Shown here piece after piece: positions 54,638 to 62,238 of a stretch of 64,000 bases of DNA. The DNA is from Bradyrhizobium jicamae (GTDB lineage: Bacteria; Pseudomonadota; Alphaproteobacteria; Rhizobiales; Xanthobacteraceae): the NCBI RefSeq assembly GCF_018130215.1, contig NZ_JAFCKQ010000004.1, positions 124,001 through 188,000 of the forward strand, given 5' to 3'. The translations under genes and the position numbers were made by a program. The notes under the pieces were generated by a model, which did not search any database, was not told the origin of the DNA, and saw only the letters and a program-made list of their open reading frames with translations. Each line of letters begins with the position of its first letter. Position 1 is the first letter of the stretch.

Positions 54638-55957
54638 ATGACGATTTTGGGATTGAGCCGCCGGACCTTGCTGGTGGGATTGGTCGCCAGCCTATGTGCC
54701 GTCAGTGTTGTTTCGGTCGTTCTGAGTTATCTGATACCCACGCCGCCCTCGAAAGTGACGATCGGCACTGCGTTCAAAGGCGCCAGCTTCGACTGGTTCG
54801 GACAACGTTACCGTGAGCATTTCGCCAACGCCAACGTGACACTTGAACTGCGGGCGACTGAGGGGGCGCTGGAAAATCTGACACTTCTGCAAAATCCCGA
54901 TTCCGGGGTTCAGATTGGCTTTGTCACGGGCGGAGTGTCGAACGCGGCCCTTTCCCCCGGTCTTCTGTCCCTCGGCGCCATCGATTATCTCCCGATCTGG
55001 ATTTTTTATGCATCGAACGAGCCGATCGACCGTCTCATTCAGCTCAGAGGCAAGCGCATCGCGGTTGGGCCGGTCGGAAGTGGTACGCGCCACACCGCTG
55101 AAGAAATCCTCGTCAAGGGTGGCGTTTCATCCGAAACGGCAACCCTGGAGCCAGTGGCCGGAAACGAGGCGGCTCAAGCATTGTTTGAAGGCAAGGTCGA
55201 TGCCGTGTTCATCCTTGGCGCGCCCGATTCTTCAGCCGTCCAGTCGTTGCTGCGGGCGCCCAAGGTCCGGCTGATGAATTTTCCGACCGCCGAAGCATTC
55301 ACGCGCATTTTCCCAAATCTGGTTCGGTTGGTATTGCCGCAGGGCGTGGTGGATCTGGAGGCGAATATTCCGCCGAACGATGTTTCTCTCATCGCTACGA
55401 CAAGCAGTGTTCTTGTTCGCAGCGATCTTCATCCCACGATTGTCAGCCTGCTCCTGAAGACAATGGTGGAAGTTCATGGCAGACCGGGAATATTTCAACG
55501 CGCTGGAGAATTTCCTCAGCCAACCGACCCGGACTATCCCGTCGCCGCAGCCGCCATCGACTTCTACAAGAACGGTCCTTCGTATCTACAGAGATATCTG
55601 CCGTTATGGATGACCGTCCATGCACAACGGGCGATCGCCCTGCTCGTGACAGCTATTGCGATCGGTCTTCCGGCATTTCACTATCTGCCGCTGCTGTATC
55701 GATGGATTATGCGTCGGCGACTGCTTTATTGGTACGGCGAGCTCAAATCGCTCGAAATCTCGATCGACTCGAGTGGGGACGGCGGCGACCTGAATCGGCA
55801 TCAAGCCGAGCTCGATCGTATAGAGAACGCCGTGAGTCACGTTCGCTTTCCGCTGGCGTTTGCCGATCAGCTCTACGACCTGCGCGGCCACATTCACATC
55901 GTTCGTCGTCGGCTTGAACCGAAGACGAATGCGGCGGAACGAGCAATGGCAAACTAG
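54638..55957 (+). CDS. TAXI-family solute-binding protein with C-terminal membrane helix
   Basis: A 439-residue protein. An N-terminal hydrophobic anchor (LLVGLVASLCAVSVVSVVLS) is followed by a TAXI/NMT1-type periplasmic binding domain (VTIGTAFKGASFDWFGQRYR, LRGKRIAVGPVGSGTRHTAE, EGKVDAVFILGAPDS). Unlike ordinary TRAP binding proteins it continues into a second membrane helix (about 333-355, AIALLVTAIAIGLPAFHYLP) and a cytoplasmic coiled coil of about 80 residues. No TRAP permease gene is adjacent, so it may sense a ligand rather than import it. Confidence 0.85.
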   Translation: MTILGLSRRTLLVGLVASLCAVSVVSVVLSYLIPTPPSKVTIGTAFKGASFDWFGQRYREHFANANVTLELRATEGALENLTLLQNPDSGVQIGFVTGGVSNAALSPGLLSLGAIDYLPIWIFYASNEPIDRLIQLRGKRIAVGPVGSGTRHTAEEILVKGGVSSETATLEPVAGNEAAQALFEGKVDAVFILGAPDSSAVQSLLRAPKVRLMNFPTAEAFTRIFPNLVRLVLPQGVVDLEANIPPNDVSLIATTSSVLVRSDLHPTIVSLLLKTMVEVHGRPGIFQRAGEFPQPTDPDYPVAAAAIDFYKNGPSYLQRYLPLWMTVHAQRAIALLVTAIAIGLPAFHYLPLLYRWIMRRRLLYWYGELKSLEISIDSSGDGGDLNRHQAELDRIENAVSHVRFPLAFADQLYDLRGHIHIVRRRLEPKTNAAERAMAN

Positions 55958-56063
55958 ACGACGCCTGGCCTCAGGCGTGATAACCAGGAAAAGCGACCCT
56001 TGAAAGACGTGTCGAATGTCCGCTCCGGTGATCATCGACGGAGCTGGCGGGCGTCGTCGGCAC

Positions 56064-56351
56064 TCATCTCTTCGGCGCGAGCGGGGGCGGCCGGATCGGA
56101 TCGTAAATGAACGAGCACTCCTTTTGCTTTTGGCGCTCAACGTCCTTCAGATAACAATTCTCAATTTCGATGCCGTCGCTCTCACAGAAGGCGCTCCGTC
56201 TTCCGCATTTGTTTCCGGCCTTGTCCGTGTCTTCGGGGCAAGCGCAGGGGCCTTTCTCTTTATGATATTGCTGGGCAGTCATGGATTGCGCCGCGACACA
56301 TGTCGGAATGACGACAGAGGCTGCGAAGGTGATAAGAGTCAGCGTTCGCAT
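56064..56351 (-). CDS. Small exported cysteine-rich protein
   Basis: A 95-residue protein with a signal peptide (MRTLTLITFAASVVIPTCVA). The mature part has six Cys in a short span (GPCACPEDTDKAGNKCGRRS, AFCESD, IENCYLKD, KECSF), suggesting disulfides, and a Pro-rich end. No family recognised with certainty; similar small Cys-rich exported proteins occur in rhizobia. It stands alone. Confidence 0.72.
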   Translation of the reverse strand: MRTLTLITFAASVVIPTCVAAQSMTAQQYHKEKGPCACPEDTDKAGNKCGRRSAFCESDGIEIENCYLKDVERQKQKECSFIYDPIRPPPLAPKR

Positions 56352-56682
56352 GACCGGCGCTCCCTCCTGGGGCGTTGGCTATCACCACACCATGATCCGC
56401 ATCGCCGCATCGCCGCCCTTCACGCGTCGATCCGCTACTCTAGCGCCTCGGACCTGGTTGTTGGAAGCTGAGACGTCAGATCGCCGCTCTGTTTTTGGCT
56501 GGAGCGAGGTCGCCTTGGGTCACGACATGCAGAGCTAGGCCGGCGTCGTCGGCAGGTCGACGTCCGCTTTGCCCCGCGCCAGGCCGGGAGCGTGATGCGG
56601 AGCACGAACCTGATCGCGGTTTCCAGGCACAAAGACATTGTTCGGGCGTGCGACCCGAGGCCGCCGGACGGATGAGGCCGTC
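56352..56682. other. Intergenic stretch without recognisable gene
   Basis: About 330 bases between the Cys-rich gene and the 58-residue gene. Frames on both strands lack family features and ribosome sites. No long palindrome or repeat was recognised. Confidence 0.4.
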
Positions 56683-56859
56683 ATGGATCTCTGGACCAAA
56701 TCCCTGCTTGGCGCGACCGCCGCCGCCGTCATCGGCTATGTCGCGATCGTCTATGGCGGCTGCGCGCTCGATGCACATTGTCATCTGCGCAAGTGCGCCA
56801 GTGCGCGCAACACCTGCGGCGTGGTCTACGACAACTCAGATGCGACGCCGGCGCGCTGA
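56683..56859 (+). CDS. Small membrane protein with Cys-rich tail (58 residues)
   Basis: One hydrophobic segment (about 8-25, LLGATAAAVIGYVAIVYG) is followed by a tail with four Cys (GCALDAHCHLRKCASARNTC). The open frame and the presence of a degenerate second copy of the tail at 57692-57792 support a real gene. No family recognised. The spacing of Cys and His could bind metal, but this is speculation. Confidence 0.55.
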   Translation: MDLWTKSLLGATAAAVIGYVAIVYGGCALDAHCHLRKCASARNTCGVVYDNSDATPAR

Positions 56860-57170
56860 GGGTGCCCAGCCACTTATCATGACGGCCGATCACGCCGTGA
56901 GGGCTGGCAAGGGTCCGATCTCCGCCGATCCCTTTCCGTAGGTGGCCCTTGGTGCGGAAGCGGCCCAGCCTATTGGTCAGCGACACTACCTCAACTCCTC
57001 GACGAGCCCAGATGACAACCGATCGCCAGCAGTCGTAGTTTTTCTCGGCTTGACGTTGATCGAGCGAAGTCACACTCGTTTTCGGGAGGACTTCAATGAA
57101 CAGCCATTTCGATGCCAAACGGGTCCCGCACCTGATCGAATTTGTTTTGAGCAGGCTCAATGGAAACAGT

Positions 57171-57668
57171 ATGACGAAGCTGGGTGCAACGATCAGAGCA
57201 GTGATTGCCGCACTGTTCCTGTCAGGTCCAACGGGCGTTCTGCACGCTCAGACCAGCGATCCGACTGCTGACAGCAACGCAATCGACAAGCTGATGCACG
57301 ACTACTTCGAGGAGTACAGCCGCGGCGACATGGCCGCGGTGATGAGGTTCATAAACGTTCCCTTCGTGGTGCAGGGGCCAAAAGGCTTCATGGCGTTCAC
57401 CACGGCTGAAGAGGCGCTGGCTTGGTACATCAGGTTTCATGACGCCGCGGTAAAACAGGGCTACGCGAAGACCCAATGGATCGATTTTGGAGTGAGACTT
57501 CTCGGCCAATCTTATGCGATCGCCGGAGGTACCTATGTCAGGTACAAGGCCGATGGGAGCGAGCTAAATCGGTCGGGCGGAACTTACCTGCTGAATAAAG
57601 TGGATGGCGTGTGGAAGATCGGTGCCAACATCGGCTATCCCATAAAGGACGCGTTCAAGCTTGAATGA
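57171..57668 (+). CDS. Exported SnoaL-like protein
   Basis: A 165-residue protein with a signal peptide (MTKLGATIRAVIAALFLSGP...HAQ) and an NTF2-like domain: IDKLMHDYFEEYSRGDMAAV, FINVPFVVQGPKGFMAF, and the end GTYLLNKVDGVWKIGANIGY. I chose the ATG at 57171 because it opens the signal peptide; an in-frame ATG at 57096 is possible. It lies between the 58-residue gene and a degenerate copy of that gene's tail. Confidence 0.85.
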   Translation: MTKLGATIRAVIAALFLSGPTGVLHAQTSDPTADSNAIDKLMHDYFEEYSRGDMAAVMRFINVPFVVQGPKGFMAFTTAEEALAWYIRFHDAAVKQGYAKTQWIDFGVRLLGQSYAIAGGTYVRYKADGSELNRSGGTYLLNKVDGVWKIGANIGYPIKDAFKLE

Positions 57669-57691
57669 AGCGATCAAGCGCGAGTCAGCAA

Positions 57692-57792
57692 GGCCGCGCG
57701 CTCGATGCGCACCGTCATCTGAGCAAGTGTTTGCCTGTCGCAACACCTGCGGCGTGGTCTGCGACAAAGCCGATACGACGCCGGCGCGTTGA
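57692..57792 (+). pseudogene. Degenerate duplicate of the tail of the 58-residue protein gene
   Basis: This stretch matches 56761-56860 base by base over about 100 bp (CGCGCTCGATGC, AACACCTGCGGCGTGGTCT, GACGCCGGCGCG). The frame CALDAHRHLSKC is broken by a one-base loss, after which CRNTCGVVCDKADTTPAR plus stop follow in another frame. It lacks a start and the membrane helix, so it is a remnant. Confidence 0.75.
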
Positions 57793-57803
57793 GCCCCCTG
57801 CCA

Positions 57804-58277
57804 CTGATTTGCCCGACGGCGCAAGGGGCGCGCATAAAAAGATTTCGGTTTATACGAAGTACAGATCAGTGTATGAATCTGCCGTCCCGCCCGATGCGAG
57901 GGGCGAGCGCACGTCACGAACGCGCGGCGGGATGCGGTGGACGCCGAGGTGCATACGACGAACGCACCGAGGCGGACGGCGAAATCGTGCAGGCCTGACG
58001 CCCTAGTGGCAGGTGTCCTGTCAGCAAGAGACCAAGGTCTCTTGCTGACAGCGGTGACAAGAAAGCCCAGTCTCACCGGGGAGAGTACGTATAAGCCGTA
58101 AACCATCGCGCAGGGAAAGCCGGAGTCTCCGGTTACACCTGTGGTCCTACCCCCGAGCTACCTCTGTTGCTCGGGGCCCATGGGTGCGATCGGCACCCGG
58201 CTTTCCCTGCGCCCTCAGCAAGACGAGAGGGCGGAACGAAACGCAAGCCTCGGACAAATCATGTCGCGAGAACGCGG
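57804..58277 (+). repeat. 475-bp structured dispersed repeat, copy B
   Basis: Counterpart of 1772-2246. It has the same 16-bp stem GCGCAGGGAAAGCCGG (58108-58123 with 58197-58212), the inner hairpin CCCCGAGC/GCTCGGGG (58151-58158, 58169-58176), the upstream hairpin GTCAGCAAGAGAC/GTCTCTTGCTGAC (58020-58032, 58037-58049) and the end hairpin CGCCCTC/GAGGGCG. Stem sequences differ from copy A but remain complementary, which points to selection for structure. Strand is by convention. Confidence 0.85.
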
Positions 58278-58311
58278 GTCCATGACCAGCAAGCTGCGGC
58301 ACAAGTTCGGT

Positions 58312-58337
58312 GTCGTCCCGGCCTGCGCCGGGACGGC
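58312..58337. repeat. Short palindromic repeat (GTCCCGG / CCGGGAC)
   Basis: Arms 58315-58321 and 58328-58334. It lies 35 bp after repeat copy B, as the relative at 2269-2294 lies 23 bp after copy A, so the two elements may travel together. Confidence 0.65.
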
Positions 58338-58413
58338 TCTGGGGGAGCCCCTTCGGCACCTCTGGAACCGCAACGCTGACCTCCGTGTTGGGAACCCCGA
58401 TAGACTCGCGTAA

Positions 58414-58428
58414 TGTTATAATATAACA
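58414..58428 (+). promoter_or_regulatory. Zur-box-like operator with embedded -10 (TGTTATAATATAACA)
   Basis: A perfect 15-base palindrome (7-bp arms around one base) in GC-rich DNA, ten bases before the first gene of the zinc operon. The longer GTAATGTTATA half matches what I know of alphaproteobacterial Zur sites. It contains TATAAT (58417-58422), so bound Zur would cover the -10 element and repress the operon when zinc is ample. The transcript leader would be only about ten bases, and no ribosome site is seen before the ATG. Confidence 0.8.
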
Positions 58429-58437
58429 CTCATCGCC

Positions 58438-58629
58438 ATGGCCCATACGCATTCCCACCCGCACCCGCACCCCCACTCCCACGCCCATCCCCATGAGCAC
58501 AGCCACGCGCCCCACCCAGCCCAGATCGCGCCGTGGTCGATCCTGCGGATGCCGGTTACCGCCCGCCTGGCGGCGGCTGCGGCGGTCAGTGCCTGCCTGT
58601 GGGGCGTGGTTTGGCTGGCGATGAGGTAA
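58438..58629 (+). CDS. 63-residue His-rich small membrane protein heading the zinc operon
   Basis: The first 27 residues contain twelve His, mostly in alternating His-Pro and His-Ser pairs (MAHTHSHPHPHPHSHAHPHE). A single membrane helix follows at about 42-62 (ARLAAAAAVSACLWGVVWLA). It is the first frame after the Zur-like box and ends 3 bp before the ABC ATPase gene. A membrane-tethered zinc buffer or delivery site for the importer is the natural reading; it is too short to resemble ZIP or CDF transporters. Confidence 0.8.
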   Translation: MAHTHSHPHPHPHSHAHPHEHSHAPHPAQIAPWSILRMPVTARLAAAAAVSACLWGVVWLAMR

Positions 58630-58632
58630 GAC

Positions 58633-59388
58633 GTGGCTGCGCTCGTCACATTCCGCGATGTCACCCTCGGTTATGACCGCCATCCGGCGGTGCATCACCT
58701 CAATGGCGAGGTCGAAGCGGGCGCGTTGCTGGCCGTGATCGGCCCGAACGGAGCCGGCAAGTCGACGCTGCTCCGCGGCATCGCCGGCGTGCTCAGGCCG
58801 CTGTCGGGTGTCATCGATCTCGACGGGCTCCATCACAGGGATATCGCCTATCTGCCGCAGACATCAGACATCGACCGCAGCTTCCCGATTTCGGTGTTCG
58901 ATTTCGTCGGCACCGGGCTGTGGCGCGCAACCGGTTTCTTCGGCGGCATCGGCCAGGCCGCGCGCAAGCGGATCCTGGCTGCGCTCGCCGCGGTCGGCCT
59001 CAACGGGTTCGAGAACCGCCCGATCGGCACGCTCTCGGGTGGCCAGATGCAGCGCATGCTGTTCGCCCGCGTGCTGTTGCAGGACGCCCGCCTGATCGTG
59101 CTCGACGAGCCGTTCAACGCGATCGACGCCAAGACCACCGCTGACCTGCTGGGGCTGGTGAAGCACTGGAACAGTGAAGGGCGCACGGTGCTGGCGGCGC
59201 TGCACGACCTCGACATGGTCCGCAACAATTTTCCGGAAACGCTGCTGCTGGCGCGCGGCCCGGTGGAATGGGGACCGACCGCGGAGGCGCTGACGCCGGA
59301 AAACCTCACGGTCGCAATGCGGATGTGCGAGGCATTCGACGATACGGCCGCGGCCTGCGCCGCCGATCCGCGCTCGCGGGCTGCCTGA
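58633..59388 (+). CDS. znuC: Zinc/manganese ABC transporter ATP-binding protein
   Basis: A 251-residue ABC ATPase. Walker A is GPNGAGKST, the Q-loop region reads IAYLPQTSDIDRSFPISVFD, the signature is LSGGQMQRMLFARVLL, Walker B is LIVLDEPFNAID and the H-loop AALHDLDMV. The start is GTG at 58633. Together with the permease and binding protein it forms a cluster A-I (ZnuABC/AztABC-like) metal importer. The Zur-like operator and poly-His partners argue for zinc. Confidence 0.9.
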   Translation: MAALVTFRDVTLGYDRHPAVHHLNGEVEAGALLAVIGPNGAGKSTLLRGIAGVLRPLSGVIDLDGLHHRDIAYLPQTSDIDRSFPISVFDFVGTGLWRATGFFGGIGQAARKRILAALAAVGLNGFENRPIGTLSGGQMQRMLFARVLLQDARLIVLDEPFNAIDAKTTADLLGLVKHWNSEGRTVLAALHDLDMVRNNFPETLLLARGPVEWGPTAEALTPENLTVAMRMCEAFDDTAAACAADPRSRAA

Positions 59389-59392
59389 TCCC

Positions 59393-60262
59393 ATGCTGTA
59401 CGATGCGCTGATCGGCCCTTTCACCGAATTCGAGTTCATGCGCCGCGCGCTCGCGGCCGTGATCGCGCTGTCGCTCGGCGGCGCGCCGATCGGCGTATTC
59501 CTGATGCTGCGGCGGATGAGCCTGGTCGGCGACGCCATGGCGCATGCGATCCTGCCGGGAGCGGCAATCGGTTTCCTGCTGTCGGGCCTCAATCTGTTTG
59601 CGATGACGACAGGCGGCCTGATCGCGGGCTTCACGGTCGCGCTGCTTGCGGGCCTGGTGGCGCGCACCACCGAACTGAAGGAGGACGCATCGCTCGCGAC
59701 CTTCTACCTGGTCTCGCTCGCGCTCGGCGTCACCATCGTTTCCATCAAGGGCACCAATATCGACCTGCTTCATGTGCTGTTCGGCAACATCCTCGCGATG
59801 GACGACCAGACCCTGCTGGTGATCGCCTTCAATGCCACCATCACGATGCTGGTGCTTTCGGTGATCTATCGGCCGCTTGTGATCGAATGCGTCGATCCGG
59901 TGTTCCTGCGCACCGTCAGCCGGGCCGGCGCGCCGGCGCATCTGGCGTTCCTCGCGCTGGTCGTGATCAACCTCGTCAACGGCTTCCATGCGCTCGGCAC
60001 GCTGCTCGGCGTCGGTCTGATGATCCTGCCTGCCGGCATCGCGCGGTTCTGGTCGCGCGACATCACCACCATGATCTGCATCGCGGTTGCGAGCGCGATG
60101 CTGTCGGGCTATGCCGGGCTCGTGCTGTCGTACCAGACGCGGATTCCGTCAGGCCCCGCGATCATCCTGGTCGCGGCCGGGCTCTATGTGGTGTCGCTGC
60201 TGTTCGGCAATGTCAGCGGGCTGGTGCGGCAGCTGTTCCCGGGACGGCATCTCGAGGCGTGA
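59393..60262 (+). CDS. znuB: Zinc/manganese ABC transporter permease
   Basis: A 289-residue inner-membrane permease of the ABC-3 family with eight or nine hydrophobic helices. Typical segments are LGGAPIGVFLMLRRMSLVGD, AMAHAILPGAAIGFLLSG, and HALGTLLGVGLMILPAGIAR. It begins 4 bp after the ATPase gene. Confidence 0.92.
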   Translation: MLYDALIGPFTEFEFMRRALAAVIALSLGGAPIGVFLMLRRMSLVGDAMAHAILPGAAIGFLLSGLNLFAMTTGGLIAGFTVALLAGLVARTTELKEDASLATFYLVSLALGVTIVSIKGTNIDLLHVLFGNILAMDDQTLLVIAFNATITMLVLSVIYRPLVIECVDPVFLRTVSRAGAPAHLAFLALVVINLVNGFHALGTLLGVGLMILPAGIARFWSRDITTMICIAVASAMLSGYAGLVLSYQTRIPSGPAIILVAAGLYVVSLLFGNVSGLVRQLFPGRHLEA

Positions 60263-60267
60263 CGGCG

Positions 60268-61140
60268 ATGCGGCGGTTGATCGGGCTGATCTGTCTGGGT
60301 CTGGTGATGGCGAGCGGGGCGGCGCGCGCCAACGGACCGGTCAAGGTCGTGGCGAGCTTCTCGATCCTCGCCGACATGGTGCGCAATGTCGGCGGCAACG
60401 GGGTCGATGTCGTGGCGCTCGTCGGGCCCAACGGCGATGCGCATGTCTATGCGCCGACGCCGGCGGACGCCAAGAAGGTCGCCGACGCGAAGCTGCTCGT
60501 CGTCAACGGTCTCGGCTTCGAGGGCTGGCTGCCGCGGCTGCTCGAGGCCTCCGGGAGCAAGGCCCAGGTCGTGGTGGCGACCAGGGGCATCATGCCGCGG
60601 AAGATGGCCGGTCATGACGATCCGCATGCCTGGCAATCCGTCGCCAATGCCAAGATCTATGTCGTCAATATCCGCGACGGGCTGATCGCCGTGGCCCCCG
60701 ACAAGGCAGGCCTCTTCAAGGCCAATGCCGAGGCCTATCTGGCCAAGCTGGAGGCGCTCGACCTCGACGTGACCCAGGCGATGGCGAAGATACCGCCAGT
60801 GCGGCGCAAGGTGATCTCGACCCATGACGCCTTCGGCTATTTCGCTGATGCCTACGGAATCACGTTCTTCTCGCCGCTCAGCGTCTCCACGGATGCCGAG
60901 CCCAGCGCGCGCGATATCGCCGCGATCATCGCCCAGATCAAGGAAGCGAAAATTCCGGCGGTTTTTCTCGAAAATATCAGCGATCCGCGCCTGGTCCGCC
61001 AGATCGCAGCCGAGACCGGCGCCAAGGTCGGAGGGACCCTCTATTCGGACAGTCTGACCGACGAAAAGGGCGATGCACCCACTTACATTGACATGGTCAG
61101 GCACAATATAAAGGCCCTGACCAGCGCGCTCGCCGGATAG
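60268..61140 (+). CDS. znuA: Zinc-binding periplasmic protein (ZnuA/AztC-like)
   Basis: A 290-residue cluster A-I binding protein with a signal peptide (MRRLIGLICLGLVMASGAAR). Likely metal ligands are the His of GDAHVYAPTPADAKKV, the His of DDPHAWQSV, the His of VISTHDAFGYFAD and an acidic residue near YSDSLTDEKGDAPTYID. The His-rich loop of classical ZnuA is reduced to GHDDPH, so it is closer to AztC. Start ATG at 60268 (or GTG at 60259, overlapping the permease stop). Confidence 0.9.
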   Translation: MRRLIGLICLGLVMASGAARANGPVKVVASFSILADMVRNVGGNGVDVVALVGPNGDAHVYAPTPADAKKVADAKLLVVNGLGFEGWLPRLLEASGSKAQVVVATRGIMPRKMAGHDDPHAWQSVANAKIYVVNIRDGLIAVAPDKAGLFKANAEAYLAKLEALDLDVTQAMAKIPPVRRKVISTHDAFGYFADAYGITFFSPLSVSTDAEPSARDIAAIIAQIKEAKIPAVFLENISDPRLVRQIAAETGAKVGGTLYSDSLTDEKGDAPTYIDMVRHNIKALTSALAG

Positions 61141-61191
61141 GGCAGGGGCCTCCCTGCCGGGTTGAGCGCCTTTCAAGTTCCCGGAGTTGTT

Positions 61192-62238
61192 ATGGTTGAA
61201 GCTTCGCAAAAAATTCCTGTGACCGTGCTGACGGGCTATCTCGGCGCCGGCAAGACCACGCTGCTGAACCGCATCCTGTCGGAAAACCACGGCAAGAAAT
61301 ACGCGGTCATCGTCAACGAATTCGGCGAGATCGGCATCGACAATGATCTGATCATCGGCGCCGACGAAGAAGTGTTCGAGATGAACAATGGCTGCGTCTG
61401 CTGCACGGTGCGCGGCGACCTCGTCCGCATCATGGACGGCTTGATGAAGCGCAAGGGCAAGTTCGACGCCATCATCGTCGAGACCACCGGCCTTGCCGAT
61501 CCGGCGCCGGTCGCGCAAACCTTCTTCGTCGACGAGGACGTGCAGAAGAACGCCCGGCTCGACGCGGTCGTGACCGTCGCCGATGCGAAATGGCTGAGCG
61601 ACCGCCTGAAGGACGCGCCGGAAGCCAAGAACCAGATCGCCTTCGCCGACGTCATCGTGCTGAACAAGACCGATCTCGTCTCCAAGCCGGAGCTGGCCGA
61701 GGTCGAGGCTCGCATCCGCGGCATCAACCCCTATGCCAAGCTGCACCGCACCGAACGCTGTCAGGTGGGGTTATCCGACGTGCTGGAGCGGGGCGCGTTC
61801 GATCTGGACCGCATCCTGGAGATCGAGCCTGAATTCCTCGAGGCCGGCGACGATCATGACCACGATCACGATCACCATCATGACCATGATCACCACCACC
61901 ACCATGATCACGGCCACGGGCTGAAGCATTATCATGACGAGGACATGCAGTCCCTGTCGCTGCGCTCGGAGCAGCCGCTCGACCCGGCCAGGTTCATGCC
62001 CTGGCTGCAGCAGCTCGTCGCCACCGAGGGCCAGAAGATCCTGCGCTCGAAGGGCATCCTTGCCTTCGCCGGCGACGACGACCGCTATGTGTTCCAGGGC
62101 GTCCACATGATGCTCGAGGGCGATCATCAGCGGAAATGGAAGAATGGCGAGAAGCGCGAGAGCCGTGTCGTCTTCATCGGTCGCGATCTGCCGGAACAGG
62201 CGATCCGCGACGGCTTCCAGCAGTGCATCACGACGTGA
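61192..62238 (+). CDS. COG0523 (CobW-like) GTPase with poly-His segment, zinc chaperone type
   Basis: A 348-residue G3E GTPase. The P-loop is VLTGYLGAGKTTLLNR, the metal motif is NGCVCCTVRGDL (CxCC), and NKTD gives base specificity. A segment at about 220-250 is almost only His and Asp (DHDHDHDHHHDHDHHHHHDH). The CobW C-domain follows (GILAFAGDDDRYVFQGVHMM). Members of this family in Zur regulons act in zinc allocation under starvation. ATG at 61192 after CCGGAG. Its stop overlaps the start of the next gene by one base. Confidence 0.93.
   Translation: MVEASQKIPVTVLTGYLGAGKTTLLNRILSENHGKKYAVIVNEFGEIGIDNDLIIGADEEVFEMNNGCVCCTVRGDLVRIMDGLMKRKGKFDAIIVETTGLADPAPVAQTFFVDEDVQKNARLDAVVTVADAKWLSDRLKDAPEAKNQIAFADVIVLNKTDLVSKPELAEVEARIRGINPYAKLHRTERCQVGLSDVLERGAFDLDRILEIEPEFLEAGDDHDHDHDHHHDHDHHHHHDHGHGLKHYHDEDMQSLSLRSEQPLDPARFMPWLQQLVATEGQKILRSKGILAFAGDDDRYVFQGVHMMLEGDHQRKWKNGEKRESRVVFIGRDLPEQAIRDGFQQCITT

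Noticed and set aside
56729-57160. A 143-codon minus-strand frame near the small Cys-rich genes
   Set aside because: It has no family match that I can see and overlaps the better-supported 58-residue gene antisense; no ribosome site precedes its start.
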